Origin: Owenia fusiformis
Lineage: Eukaryota > Annelida > Polychaeta > Sabellida > Oweniidae
NCBI GenBank assembly: GCA_903813345.2
Contig: CAIIXF020000010.1
Coordinates: 33,905,425-33,969,424 of the forward strand
DNA: 64,000 nt
Direction of reading: 5' to 3'
The position numbers were made by a program, and so were the translations under genes. The notes beneath the pieces are model-generated. The model did no database searches, was not told where the DNA came from, and worked only from the letters and a program-made list of their open reading frames with translations. This document shows, piece by piece, positions 36,201-45,929 of this stretch (positions are counted from its first letter, which is position 1; every line of letters begins with the position of its first letter).

Positions 36201-38897
36201 TTAGGTCTCTCAATAATGTAGTTGGTTGATTTTAAAAAAGTATCTTGTTAATGAAATACACCGGGAGATATGCCGAGTACTGATTTATTGCATATTTTAG
36301 TACTAAATGAGTACTCCTATGATGAGTGATAAAATAGCGCTAATTTCATTAATTTTTCATTACTCAATGAGCACTCATAATATGAGCACTAATTAAGTGC
36401 ATGTTTTAGTACTAAATGAGTACACATATCATGAGTGATGAAATAGTGCTAATTTCATTGATTTTTCATCACTCAATAAGCGCTCATATTATGAGTACTA
36501 ATCCATTGCACATGTTTCACAAGTGATAGAATAGTACTCAAAAATTAAAATGTTGATAAATATTTTTTAATTGATGAAGTAAAATATACAATACGCAATA
36601 AAATACATTTTAATTATACGAAAACATGGATAAATATATTATTAGACTTTTCCCAAAATGTTCCAAAATGTTGAAATTTCCACGTGTTGTGGACTGTCTC
36701 ACATACTGAACTGAATGTCTTTATAAAGTACACTGGTGAAACTGGGGTCAACCATGCATTCATATAAATTGAAATGATGCCAATTACACTACCCGCAAAA
36801 GGATTAGAAAACCTAGAAACTATCCAAAAGATAAATGGACAAACAATTACATGATAAATATATGGCATTCAGATTCATTAAAAACATTATTCCAAATGGA
36901 ATAAACTTCATACTGCTTACTTAGAATAAGTGAAAGATGATGTAAGTTGTATTAAAGGAGAAATTACTAAAATTACACGGTGAGTTCTATATGTGTTACA
37001 ATTATAAGCTGATATGTGAGTAAGTCTAAATAACTAAATTGAAGGTAGCATGTGGATTGTATCCCAGGTAGAATGATAACTACCGAGTGCTTATTATTTA
37101 GCAAATGAACAATATTTTAGTGCTAAATGAGCAATTTTTTAGTACTAAAAGAGCGCTCAAGTAGCACTAAATCATTACTTAAAATATCGTTACTACAACG
37201 GTTCTAAAATAAACCCTTATTTTCACAAAATTAGTGCTAAAATAGCACTCAATTAGTAATAAATTAGCACTCTGGAAAAAGTGCACTCATGAGTACTCAT
37301 GCCACGAGTGATAATTTAGTACTAATTTTGTACTAATTTAGTACTCGGCATATCTCCCTGTGTATCTGTCATTCATTTTCGTCATCCGTTCATAGTGTTA
37401 TTGTATTGGGGCTGCTACAATCTATTATATTCATGTATAGTTAAGATTTATATATAATATATACATTTATATATATTTGACGGAATGTATCGCCACAGAT
37501 TTCGGACAGTAATATGTTGGATTTTGGCTATTTTCTGAGGATTTTAACAAATGCATATGTTAGGCCATTGCAATACCTCTAGGAATGACAGTATGTCAAA
37601 AGAAGGAGTAGAGAAAATTTTCTCGTTTTTATACATTTTATGAAAAAAGTATTCTTTACACTCTTTTACAGGTACATTAATGCACTCTTCGTGCAAAACT
37701 GAAAGATGTAGACAATGCGGGGAAGGAGTGATTGATATTTCAAAAATAACATGTGCATTACAATTCTGAACATGCTGGACAACCTCAAGGTCAGATTGCA
37801 TTTTCTATTATTCTGATGACCATGTGCTTTTTTCAGTTGAACGCAACTCATTCCAAACACGGTCTAAATCTTTCGTATTTGCACAAAGGTTGCTTTAGTG
37901 TTACCAGATTAAGGTCAGGGTGCATGTTCGGAATTTTTCTGCAACTTCAAATATGAATCACTCCTTCCGCACAATGTCTACATCTCTCACTTTTGCACAA
38001 CAAGTGCACTAATGTACCTAGAAAAGAATATAGAGAAGAATGTTTTGATAAATGTATAAAAACAAAAAAATCAGTGAAAAAATTCAGAAAGTTTTCAGTA
38101 TCTTTTTCACTGAATTTTCACTTTTTTATACATTTTACAAAACAAATCTTCATACCAGTCTTTTTTAGGCACATGACACAGTTTTGCACAAAGAGTGCAC
38201 TTATGTGCCTAGAAAAGACTAATACAATCTTTGAAATTTTAGAAAATTATCTTAAACAAAAATGGCGGTCATAAAAAGGAAAATAGATCGCTTTTCAAAT
38301 CAGTTTTTTCATTTTTTTCTTTTTCTATGAATGATATCAAATTTTCAAAGATTGTATCATTTAGAGCAATATATTGAGCACATTTTCTGAAAAATTCAAA
38401 AGATTCTGTTCAGTGACCTTCCCTACGCTCCTACTTTTAGCTTTTTTTCAGTCACACTTTCAAAGGGCTAAAAAGGTTATTTCATCATGTTTAGGGTCAT
38501 TCTGACCATGCACATTGTGATCCTGGTCATGTAAATGATATGTGGAAATAGTTAAATTGACTGGAGGTCAAACCAGAACTCTGTTATCTTTGTTCAAAAA
38601 ATGTCTAAAAATACAAAAAAAAATTGTCACTTCCTGTTTTGTCATTTCCTGTTAACTTCCATAGCACCTTAAATTGACTGGAGGACCAAACAAAACTCTG
38701 TTATCTTGGTTCAAAAAAATTTTAAAATCCAGCATGGTTTTGACATTTTTTGTTTTGTCATTTCCTGTTAACTTCCATAGCACCTTAATTCATCTAATTT
38801 AGATGAATTTTAATTAGTAAATAAAATACATACTTTCAGCAATGGATCCAATGACTAACAGGGCAAAGACGGCGAGTTTCCATGTAGAGCCTTCCAT
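24249..38897 (-). CDS. secreted multi-ShKT-domain protein, copy 1 (8 coding exons plus stop exon)
   Basis: Exons, in transcript order: 38,897-38,834 (signal peptide), 35,429-35,292 (ShKT 1), 34,465-34,400 (linker), 26,271-26,152, 26,024-25,905, 25,776-25,654, 25,527-25,405, 25,292-25,173 (ShKT 2-6), and 24,253-24,249 (Gly codon end and TAA). All junctions have GT and AG, and every internal exon starts and ends in phase 1, giving 876 nt including the partial codons (292 codons). Each ShKT exon has six cysteines in the order typical of the family, ending in C-K-K-[ST]-C-N-x-C. ShKT domains occur in sea-anemone channel-blocking peptides and also in many non-toxic secreted proteins and proteases. 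The Cys3-Cys4 loop here is short and no channel-blocking Lys-Tyr dyad can be aligned, so toxin activity is not claimed. A role as an extracellular defensive, mucus or venom component is inference. The 8.1 kb intron is filled with repeats. Confidence 0.8.
24813..24822. mobile_element. solo mariner-type terminus, present in both gene copies
   Basis: GGGACACCCTG|TA ends at 24,822 and the matching site in copy 2 ends at 50,116. The preceding 200 bp are shared too, so the insertion predates the segmental duplication. No opposite terminus was recognised. Confidence 0.5.
25173..26271 (-). other. array of five ShKT exons (copy 1)
   Basis: Five exons of 120, 120, 123, 123 and 120 bp are separated by introns of about 112-128 bp that also resemble one another ('GAGTGAGATGGCAAGTAAAA' is repeated). 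Acceptors read TTGCAG|TTTGTxxGG. Donors read GGGACTG|GTAAGT, except GTTAGT at 25,399-25,404 and GTAGGT at about 25,648-25,653. Exon plus intron forms a module of about 248 bp that has been duplicated repeatedly. Open frames running through exon and intron here are extensions of real exons rather than separate genes. Confidence 0.88.
27437..28645. repeat. ~1 kb internal tandem duplication unique to copy 1
   Basis: 27,437-27,660 matches 28,410-28,645 (shared 'CCAATGGTACA', 'GATAACAGGAAAGTAAATC', 'GAGCTGGTGACGACGGTATA'). The sequence that should follow the second copy resumes at 31,951 after an insertion. Copy 2 of the large duplication has this block only once (57,360-58,280). The contents include ~130-bp degenerate units with 'TTTCGTTCAAATTTTATATG' and 'AAAATGGCCGCCATTTTT'. 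Confidence 0.8.
28862..29253. mobile_element. ~390-bp MITE nested in the copy 1 insertion
   Basis: The ends are inverted copies of GAGAATTTTCGTTATAC, each bordered by TA. The interior has (TATAAG)n and (GATACGTATACG)-like runs in both orientations and no coding capacity. Confidence 0.85.
29452..29541. repeat. hairpin with 16-bp stem
   Basis: GCCCACACTCCCACAA and TTGTGGGAGTGTGGGC are separated by about 57 bp. The stem is perfect. It may be the core of a small foldback element. There is no sign of an RNA gene promoter. Confidence 0.6.
32869..34320. mobile_element. 1.45 kb insertion in copy 1, TIR element
   Basis: Copy 2 has the uninterrupted site at about 58,592 (AAATTAAAAAAGGAAC), whereas copy 1 has 1,452 extra bases. 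TATCGCACTTTGAA at 32,888 and its inverse at 34,308-34,321 form the TIR. The interior is two copies of a ~640-bp unit with 'CAAAATGGCCACCA', 'TCAAGTTGAACGG' and AGGTCA-bearing segments related (inverted) to the 15.3-16.0 kb repeat. A GC-rich patch of CCCGCCCGCACGACCGCACG type lies near the right end. Confidence 0.85.
34400..34465 (-). other. linker exon with Lys-Arg (copy 1)
   Basis: A 66-bp phase 1-1 exon between TTTCAG and GTATCT encodes 22 residues. It is charged and cysteine-free and includes TNAEEKREESE. Lys-Arg within an acidic stretch resembles a proprotein processing site. The exon is conserved in copy 2 (58,675-58,740) with Glu to Gln after the KR. Confidence 0.75.
34637..34781. mobile_element. 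145-bp palindromic MITE, copy a
   Basis: The whole element is one imperfect palindrome: TAACGCCTGGGTCACATTTG at one end, GATGTGACCCAGGCATTA at the other, and CGGCGCCCGGCCGATTGAG against CTCAATAGGCCGGGCGCCG inside. Sisters lie at 39,584-39,729 and 58,922-59,066. Confidence 0.92.
35292..35429 (-). other. divergent first ShKT exon (copy 1)
   Basis: A 138-bp phase 1-1 exon (TGTTACAG|CTGTTG ... GATGCTG|GTAAGG) with six cysteines ending SFCKKTCNLC. It differs strongly from the five downstream ShKT exons and so predates their expansion. The copy 2 counterpart is 59,558-59,695. Confidence 0.85.
35900..36256. repeat. dispersed repeat with an inverted copy at 41.4-41.8 kb
   Basis: The stretch with 'AATTTAATGGTCATCTTTTG', 'CATAAACACAACATGTTTAG' and 'AAAAGTATCTTGTTAATGAA' recurs as reverse complement at about 41,435-41,790. 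The TIR element at 36,259 abuts it here but is absent from the 41.4 kb copy. Confidence 0.8.
36259..37362. mobile_element. 1.1 kb TIR element at the duplication edge (copy 1)
   Basis: The ends are inverted copies of CAC(C/A)GGGAGATATGCCG, flanked by TA at 36,257-36,258 and 37,363-37,364. Subterminal regions are dense with TTAGTACTAAATGAG and ATGAGCACTAAT repeats on both sides, as in elements whose transposase binds subterminal motifs. The middle holds an 84-codon minus-strand open frame (36,614-36,868), also open in the other copy. It has hydrophobic segments but no family I can name. Confidence 0.88.
37640..38040. repeat. inverted repeat with ~100-bp arms
   Basis: About 37,655-37,735 ('GGTACATTAATGCACT', 'GTGCAAAACTGAAAGATGTAG', 'GAAGGAGTGATT') is inverted at 37,960-38,035 ('AATCACTCCTTC', 'CTACATCTCTCACTTTTGCAC', 'AGTGCACTAATGTACC'). 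A further partial copy follows at 38,165-38,215. No gene was recognised. Confidence 0.7.
38480..38800. repeat. two-unit tandem repeat (~135 bp) in the first intron of ShKT copy 1
   Basis: TTAAATTGACTGGAGG, then AACTCTGTTATCTT and CATTTCCTGTTAACTTCCAT, occurs twice, ending just before the signal-peptide exon. Confidence 0.75.
38834..38897 (-). other. signal-peptide exon (copy 1)
   Basis: The ATG at 38,897 opens 21 codons with Lys near the N-terminus and the hydrophobic core LAVFALLVIGSIA, followed by donor GTATGT in phase 1. It joins in frame with the divergent ShKT exon, which fits a classical secretion signal cleaved near Ala-Glu/Thr. Confidence 0.75.
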
Positions 38898-38900
38898 CTT

Positions 38901-39583
38901 AGAGTGATTACCAAAACACATTTGTCAAAATCTAAGCCAGCTCGCAAATATGTAGGTTTGTTGCGCAATAAGTGTGTACTGAGGCATAAGTAAGCACATG
39001 TACTTATGTGCGCTCATGCAGACAGTTAAGGTAGTTATACATACAACCAGCTGCCTAAAAATAGGCTAAGTAATTGGGCTCTAAAAGGGGCCAAACATCT
39101 CAAAAATTGAAACAATTGTTAGATTTGGGTCACATTCTGTGTGATATCAGTAGAATTACATGTAGGAAAATGTATACAGTGGACAAATATGAAATTTTAC
39201 ATACTAGCTACCCCCTCTACCCCAAACCAAAAGTCATTAATCTGTTACCGAATTTGAAAAGTTATGTTAGTTTGATATCTCATACACATAGAGTAGTGAT
39301 TAATAGACGACATACATAATTCGATGGTACTTCATACACAGTTCAGTTAAATATTATTGTCAAATATTTATAGCTAAAGAAAACAGAATACCACATAAAC
39401 TACATTAAAAGTCCCACTACTGAATTTCGAGTTTGAATGACCTGAAGGTGAACTTATTGTAATATTACTGAATGTACTCGATGTCAATGAGTTTCTTTAC
39501 AATTACAATACAGTCTCTGTTTGTGAAAGTTAACTTTATTGAGACCCTGTATACCTACCTTAAGTAGCCTTTGTCAGAACAAC
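38901..39583. other. upstream region of ShKT gene copy 1
   Basis: No TATA box or other promoter signal is clear. A block at about 39,285-39,325 ('TTAATAGACGACATACATAA') recurs in modified form at about 47,715, so part of it is dispersed repeat. Confidence 0.35.
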
Positions 39584-39729
39584 TAATGCCTTGGTCACAT
39601 TTGCTCCGATATTCATTACGGCGCCCGGCCGATTGAGTATTTTGTTCAAAATTGAATACATTTCTAAACAAAATACTCAATCGGCCGTGCGCCGTAGTGA
39701 AAATCGGAGCAAATGTGACCAAGGCATTA
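39584..39729. mobile_element. 146-bp palindromic MITE, copy b
   Basis: TAATGCCTTGGTCACATTTG and CAAATGTGACCAAGGCATTA form the ends and ACTCAATCGGCCG(T/G)GCGCCG the inner arms. It is the same family as 34,637 and the most symmetrical of the three, hence probably the youngest. Confidence 0.92.
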
Positions 39730-39769
39730 ATTATTCAACACTGGTTTTGAATTAACTCATACTTGAACG

Positions 39770-40246
39770 CTCACTGGTGATCCACTTGATTACGCTGGTT
39801 ACCGACACGAACCGTAATGAACCGTTTCGGTAACAAAATGTCGGAGCCACGAAGTACGATTTTTCTTTTTCCTTATTCCACGCGTTGTAGGGAGAATTCC
39901 CATGGCATTTCCAATAACAAACGTGTGATAGTATCATAGGTCTAAGAAAATGAACATGTTTGCTAAAAAATAGTTCAGCAGACCACAGAATCGTCAACGT
40001 TATACTTCACTTAGGTTACGTAAACGGAACTACAAAAGAACGGTTTAGATCTGAACTTTTTAACCTATTCCGTTTACGTAACTTAAGCGAGGTATTAAAT
40101 CAACGATTCTGTTGTCTTCTGAACTATTTGTTCGTGAACATGTAATTTTTCTTGAACATATCATACTGACACTCTTTTGTGATTAAAATGTCGTAGGAAA
40201 TCGGCTCACAGCGTTACCAAAAACGGTTTAACCGGCATAATCGAGC
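39770..40246. mobile_element. nested foldback element
   Basis: The outer arms, 'CACTGGTGATCCACTTGATT' (about 39,770) and its diverged inverse near 40,246, surround an inner palindrome at 39,958-40,140. There AATAGTTCAGCAGACCACAG and GTTACGTAAACGGAA meet their inverses. The two open frames in the area read through the palindrome and are not genes. Confidence 0.7.
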
Positions 40247-40249
40247 GAT

Positions 40250-42850
40250 GCACCAGTGAACACTGTCAATAGTATAATATGCTTTATTTCAATTCCTTAG
40301 TTGGATAGTTCATTAACACCCCAGTTATATTTGTCGTACGTCTGCACGTCGACCGCAGATCAATTAAATCATATAATAATGATGTAGTCAACATTTCTAC
40401 GATTGTCAGATTGTGTACTGATCCCTAGGGTTGGCTGTCAGTTGGAGGACATTAAAAACCAGGTTTTATTTCCTATATTTACAAGGATAAAATGGGGAGA
40501 CAGTTATAACTTGGGAGACTCTCAGATCTGTCACACCAGTAACAGATTGTAATGTCCCCCGTTGATAGGATTTTATACGTGTAGTTACTAGGATCAAACT
40601 TATAGTGTAGTCGAAATCTGATATCGTCATCTCTCCCACTGCGCAATGGTATAAGCGTTGGCATAATGTGTATTTATTAATTGTGATTTGTATTTATTTG
40701 GTTCCAGGTGCGAATCCTGCTTTGGTATATCATGTGTAAATATATTTTATGTCACGTTGCTGTCATGTGATACTATGACGTTACCCAATGAGAAAGAACA
40801 ACATGTAACAATGCGGTTGGTGGCTCAATTTGCTTGTATTAATTTTTCAAACCGTCTACACCGTTATATTGTCTCAATAGATTGTAGTATTCTATATTGT
40901 TGCCTATTATCATCGGTGCCAATTTTTTCATTTTCAAATGATACCACCTTATTAGTTTTTATACATATTATATATTTATTTTTAAAAATCATCTACAAGT
41001 CCCCGGGAACTCAAATCTGACCTTTCTTTTGACCTTCTGGCTTCACATTTAGGTTTATTTAACCACAAAAAGACCCACTGATGTCTAAGAAATGCCAAAG
41101 GATAAGTATCGATATGGTGAACTGATTCCTGAATTAAACCATTTATAGAAAACATTCTGTAAAAAACACGGTCCTTTATGTAATGTTGACTGATTGGCAA
41201 CAATTAAATGCAAAATTATGTATATGTATTTTATATAACTGTTTTTGTTAACATTTTTGTTTTTTGATGTAATCGTTTTTGTTCCTTTTTACCAATTCTT
41301 GAAAGAGCATACACAACATTTTCTTAGACCTCTCAATATCATAGTTATACAAAGAAAATTTTGGTTAATTTAACAAAAAGTATCGAAAAACTTAAAACAA
41401 AACCCTCAAAATAGATAAAGATTAAGATAAACCTTTCATTTCATTAACAAGATACTTATTTAAAATCAATCATACTTTCCTTTGTACAATTGCAATATTG
41501 AGAGACATAAACACGTTGTGTTTATGTCGTTTTGTTCCCATGAGGTTCGGATATATATTTCATTTCATTCCGAACATATGATACCAAGACCGAAAGAAGT
41601 GTCTGATGTGTTTTCTAAAACAATATAGAGAGAAGTCTATATATATAATTCAAATTATAATGGTATTATCCAAAAGATGACCATTAAATTGACGAGTGTA
41701 AAATTTTCAGAATGTTTTGATGACTGGTTTAAGAGAAACGCGTGTTCAAAAAGTTCACCATATCGATATCACTCCTTTGCAAGGTCAAATGTCAAGGTCA
41801 TCAAGCTAAATCACAAACTGTGTTTTCTTAGTTTCTCAAAGTTGACGATTACAAATCAATATTTTTTTGATGAAAGTCAGAATATATATCTAACTAAAGG
41901 TTCTACACATATAAGCAATTGACTAATATCCATTAAAATTGTGCGCCAGTTTTGAGATATTAAACCTCAAAAACTGAAAAAAGGTCAAACTTCGAAGCTT
42001 TTCAAGACTAAATTTCAACTTGCTTCAAATTGACCAAACATTTTTTAAGATCATCAAAACTATTCGAACGATCCTTATATTTAGGAGTATATATGCGATG
42101 AAATGTTCATTATAGGACAGTGATGCAGAGTCATTAAGGTTAATGTAGGCTCACTTGATGTCTATGCAAATATAAAAGCAATAATATATTTACATTTTGT
42201 GAATTTTGTTATACTTGGTCTATATTGAACGTAACAGAGTAGTGCTCGATGATTTATTAATGATAAAACGCATTATTATTAGTTGATACATGAATAAAGG
42301 GAGGGGGCAATAAAAACTAGCTTTCGAATGATGCTGGTTTTTAGTGTCGCCAAGGGGACATTCAAAACTTCAAGGGGGACACTTAAAACTTGGAGTTAAC
42401 TGTCCGACGGACAAGCATCCCCAGGGTTAACTGTCCCAAGGACACTGGCCACTGGGGACACTTATATCTGTTACACCGGCTTGAATTCGAATCATAAAAG
42501 CACAGGAAAAGACAATTCACTTAAAACGTGCTTATTTACTTAATCAAGCTTAATAAGCCTCACTTTGGATTTTGTGAAGAAACCCAGACAACTGCTCTTT
42601 CTAAAAAGTTTGTAACGTAACATTAAACATGAAACTGGGCCTTAAACCTTCACATTAAACTCTTATTATGAACAAAATATATATGTTGACATTAATCCTG
42701 TAAATAATATTACAAGAAAAATACAAGAGAAGGTTATAAGTGGGATCAGTTAGGACAATAAAACCCTAGAATTGCACGTGCTATATATAAAGCACAATTT
42801 TTTGACAGAAGTATCATTGATACATATATATTCGATATCTAACGAAGTGG
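40250..42850. other. non-coding stretch with fragments of known repeats
   Basis: It contains a fragment at 40,984-41,040 related to the AGGTCA repeat (CATCTACAAG, CTCAAATCTGACC) and the inverted copy of 35.9-36.25 kb at 41,435-41,790. At 42,345-42,475 a patch carries several GGGGACA/TGTCCxxxGGACA motifs. No exon could be supported. Confidence 0.45.
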
Positions 42851-43579
42851 TATTGGAAAGTGGCCCCAGTTGATAATAGCAGCCCTCGACGATTTTGCAC
42901 ATTTACATTGAGCCCCATGTTAATTTATCAATCTTCTCAAGACCCCCTGCAGAACAGTTCTGGAGTAATAAAGCCCATATTCCCAGTATGTTACAATTAT
43001 ATGATTATCTTTAAAATAAGAGGGGTTAAATTTTTTCTTTTGCCCAGTTCCAAAGATATTGACATTTGAATTTTGGAAAATCTCCATTGGCTGCCATTAT
43101 AAACCACTATGAATATGGCTTTACTAAAGTGTTAATTTCTCAAAAAGTTTACTATGGAATTTTCTAATATTGCAGATTTCAATAATTAATATATTGAATT
43201 AAAAAAATCAAACAGACACATTTCTAAAAATATCTTATTTTTGAAATGTATAGCTGTTAAGTTACGCATAAAACTATAGAAAACCTTATTGAGCCCAATG
43301 TTAATTCATCAATCTTCAAAAGACCCCCTGCAGAACATTTCTAGAGTAGTAAAGCCCATATTCATAGTATGTTACAATTATATGATTATCTTCAAAACAG
43401 GAAGGGTTAAATTTTTTCTTTAGCCTAGTTCCAAAGATATTGACGTTTGAATTTTGGAAAATCTCCATTGGCTGTCATTACAAACCACTATAAATATGGC
43501 TTTACTAAAGTGTTAATTTCTCAAAAAGTTTACTATGGAATTTTCTAATATTGCAGATTTCAATAATTAATATATTGAA

Positions 43580-44587
43580 TTTTTTTTTATTAATCATTTT
43601 TTTTATTTCAAGTTCATATATTATAACATTTAATTTCATACAATGAAAATTCAACAAGGTTAATCAATTTAACATTCGTGTTGAACTTCGAAGTAAATAT
43701 ACCATACACTTATATGCAATACAAATTTGTTACAATTATTCGTAACTATTCACATATAAACAAAAAGGAAAAAGTACAATTAAAGTTGATATTGGAATGC
43801 TTTACAAAAAAAGGTGTGCAGTGGTGTAAATTATGGGATGGTGTAATATACATGTTAGTCAATCTTGGTTGCCTTTAAGAATTTTAAAGTTGCTTTCAGC
43901 AGAAGTGTATTATCTTCATTACTAAGTTCACTGTTACCATGCAAGAGCATATTTACTTTGCTAACAAAGAGTTAGCATCTAAGAATTTTTCTAAACAACC
44001 AATAATATGGAGATCTATAAGTAGTTGGATTCTATCATTTACAAATTGGGGGCATTTGAGGAAAAAATGAGTAGGGGTTTCATTTTCATGACCACAGTTA
44101 CAGGCTGGTGAGTCAATGTTTGTAAAGTGATGAGCAAATAATTGACTTTTTAGAAATATGTCCACTTTTAACCTGTTAAATATAATTTCAGTTTTTTTAG
44201 TGATATCAAGTGATGCTATTATATATTTACATTTTCCATTCCCGAAATGCTTTCTAAGTTTGCCTTTAAAAGTTGATATTCTATTGCAATTTCTTAAATC
44301 ATTAGGCAGAAAATTCCATTCTTCAATCGCAGCAAAATATGTAGTTTTTCTAAATGAAATGCTGATATTTAGAGGCACAATATACTCTCTGACAGCCCTT
44401 AGAATTCTATTTGGTTCATGTAAGTATTTATTAAATAATTCAGTGACATATGAAGCTGATAAATTGATTCTACTTTTAAATAGAAATGAGCAAAGATGGC
44501 CTCTTCTTCTCTCTGACAAAGTAATCCAATTTAATGTCTTCAAGACCTTATAGGTGCTTGAACCATGCAGAGCACCGGAAATTAGAC
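43580..44587 (-). mobile_element. 5'-truncated non-LTR retrotransposon (LINE)
   Basis: The insertion splits one unit of the 382-bp repeat. The repeat breaks off at 43,579 and resumes at 44,588. T-runs on the plus strand at 43,580-43,612 correspond to an A-rich 3' tail of the minus-strand element. Only the last part of the second open frame is present, as expected from abortive reverse transcription. Confidence 0.85.
43953..44543 (-). pseudogene. LINE ORF2 C-terminal fragment
   Basis: An open frame of 196 codons matches the region downstream of the reverse transcriptase in LINE ORF2 proteins. It has a pattern like 'REYIVPLNISISFRKTTYF' and 'EEWNFLPNDLR', then the terminal C-x-C-x(7)-H-x4-C cluster (CNCGHENETPTHFFLKC) followed by PQFVNDR. 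The reverse-transcriptase palm and endonuclease are missing because of 5' truncation. Absence of internal stops suggests a fairly recent insertion. It cannot act alone. Confidence 0.85.
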
Positions 44588-45929
44588 ATCAAACAGACAC
44601 ATTTCTAAAAATTTCTTATTTTTGAAATATTTAGCTGTTAAGTTACGCATAAAACTATAGAAAACCTGTATTGAGCCCAATGTTAATTCATCAATCTTCA
44701 AAAGACCCCCTGCAGAACATTTCTAGAGTAGTAAAGCCCATATTCATAGTATGTTACAATTATATGATTATCTTCAAAACAGGAAGGGTTAAATTTTTTC
44801 TTTAGCCTAGTTCCAAAGATATTGACGTTTGAATTTTGGAAAATCTCCATTGGCTGCCATTATAAACCACTATAAATATGGCTTTACTAAAGTGTTAATT
44901 TCTCAAAAAGTTTACTATATAATTTTCTAATATTGCAGATTTCTATAGTTAATACATTGAATTTAAAAAAATCGAACAGACACATTTCTAAAAATGTCTT
45001 ATTTTTGAAATATTTAGCTGTTAAGTTACGCATAAAACTATTGAAAACCTGTATTGAGCCCAATGTTAATTCACCAATCTTCAAAAGACCCCCTGTAGAA
45101 CATTTCTAGAGTAGTAAAGCCCATATTCATAGTATGTTACAATTATAGGATTATCTTCAAAACAGGAAGGGTTAATTTTTTTCTTTAGCCTAGTTCCAAA
45201 GATATTGACGTTTGAATTTTGGAAAATCTCCATTGGCTGCCATTATAAACCACTATAAATATGGCTTTACTAAAGTGTTAATTTCTCAAAAAGTTTACTA
45301 TAGAATTTTCTAATATTGCAGATTTCTATAGTTAATACATTGAATTTAAAAAATCGAACAGACACATTTCTAAAAATAATGTCTTATTTTTGAAATATTT
45401 AGCTGTTAAGTTACGCATAAAACTATTAAAAACCTGTATTGAGCCCCATGTTAATCCTCAATCTTCAAAAGACCCCCTGCAGAACAGTTCTAGAGCAAAA
45501 AAGCCAATATTCCTAGTATGTTACAATCATACGATTATCTTCAAAATACAGAGGGTAAAGTTTTTTCTTTCGCCTAGTTCAAAAGATATTGCCGTTTGAA
45601 TTTTGAAAAATCCCCATTGGCTGCCATTATAAACCGCTATCAATATGGCTTTACTAAAGTGTCCTTTTCTCAAAAAGTCAACTATGGAATTTTCTAATAT
45701 TGCAGATTTCTATAGTAAATATATTGAATTAAGTGATAACTTACTAAAATACTGGCAAAATGTTTTAGGTTTATGCCATTTTAGCACTAATAGCCGTAAG
45801 ACCTCTGCTAGAGAGGGAATTTCCAATATGGCCGTTCAATTGAAAATGTCTGCTATTTTCTGCTATTTTGGATTTTTTTTTTATAATCCGACTATAATTT
45901 ATTTCGCCTATGGATTTCTTTGAAGGAGT

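Larger units (their letters stand above)
23490..37352. repeat. segmental duplication, copy 1
   Basis: This segment matches 48,770-61,617 in the same orientation. Shared landmarks in order are a 28-bp minisatellite, a 3' exon and polyA signal, ShKT exons, the 'GGACTTCGAGACTGGATTTT' region, the 'GATAACTCAAATACGAG' repeats, a linker exon, a palindromic MITE, a divergent ShKT exon and a TIR element. Homology begins near 23,490/48,770 and stops inside the right TIR of the last element. The copies differ by several large insertions and by local tandem expansions. Confidence 0.9.
42890..45720. repeat. ~382-bp tandem repeat, five units, interrupted by a LINE
   Basis: Units start with ATTGAGCCC(A/C)ATGTTAAT at about 42,908, 43,288, 44,673, 45,054 and 45,437 and share GACCCCCTGCAGAACA and CCAAAGATATTGACGTTTGA. 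The three middle units are closest to each other. Open frames at 42,860, 45,390 and 44,887 repeat the same sequence and are not genes. Confidence 0.92.

Noticed and set aside
40688-41020. 110-codon plus-strand frame
   Set aside because: No domain pattern, AT-rich leucine/isoleucine tail, and its end overlaps a repeat fragment at 40,984.
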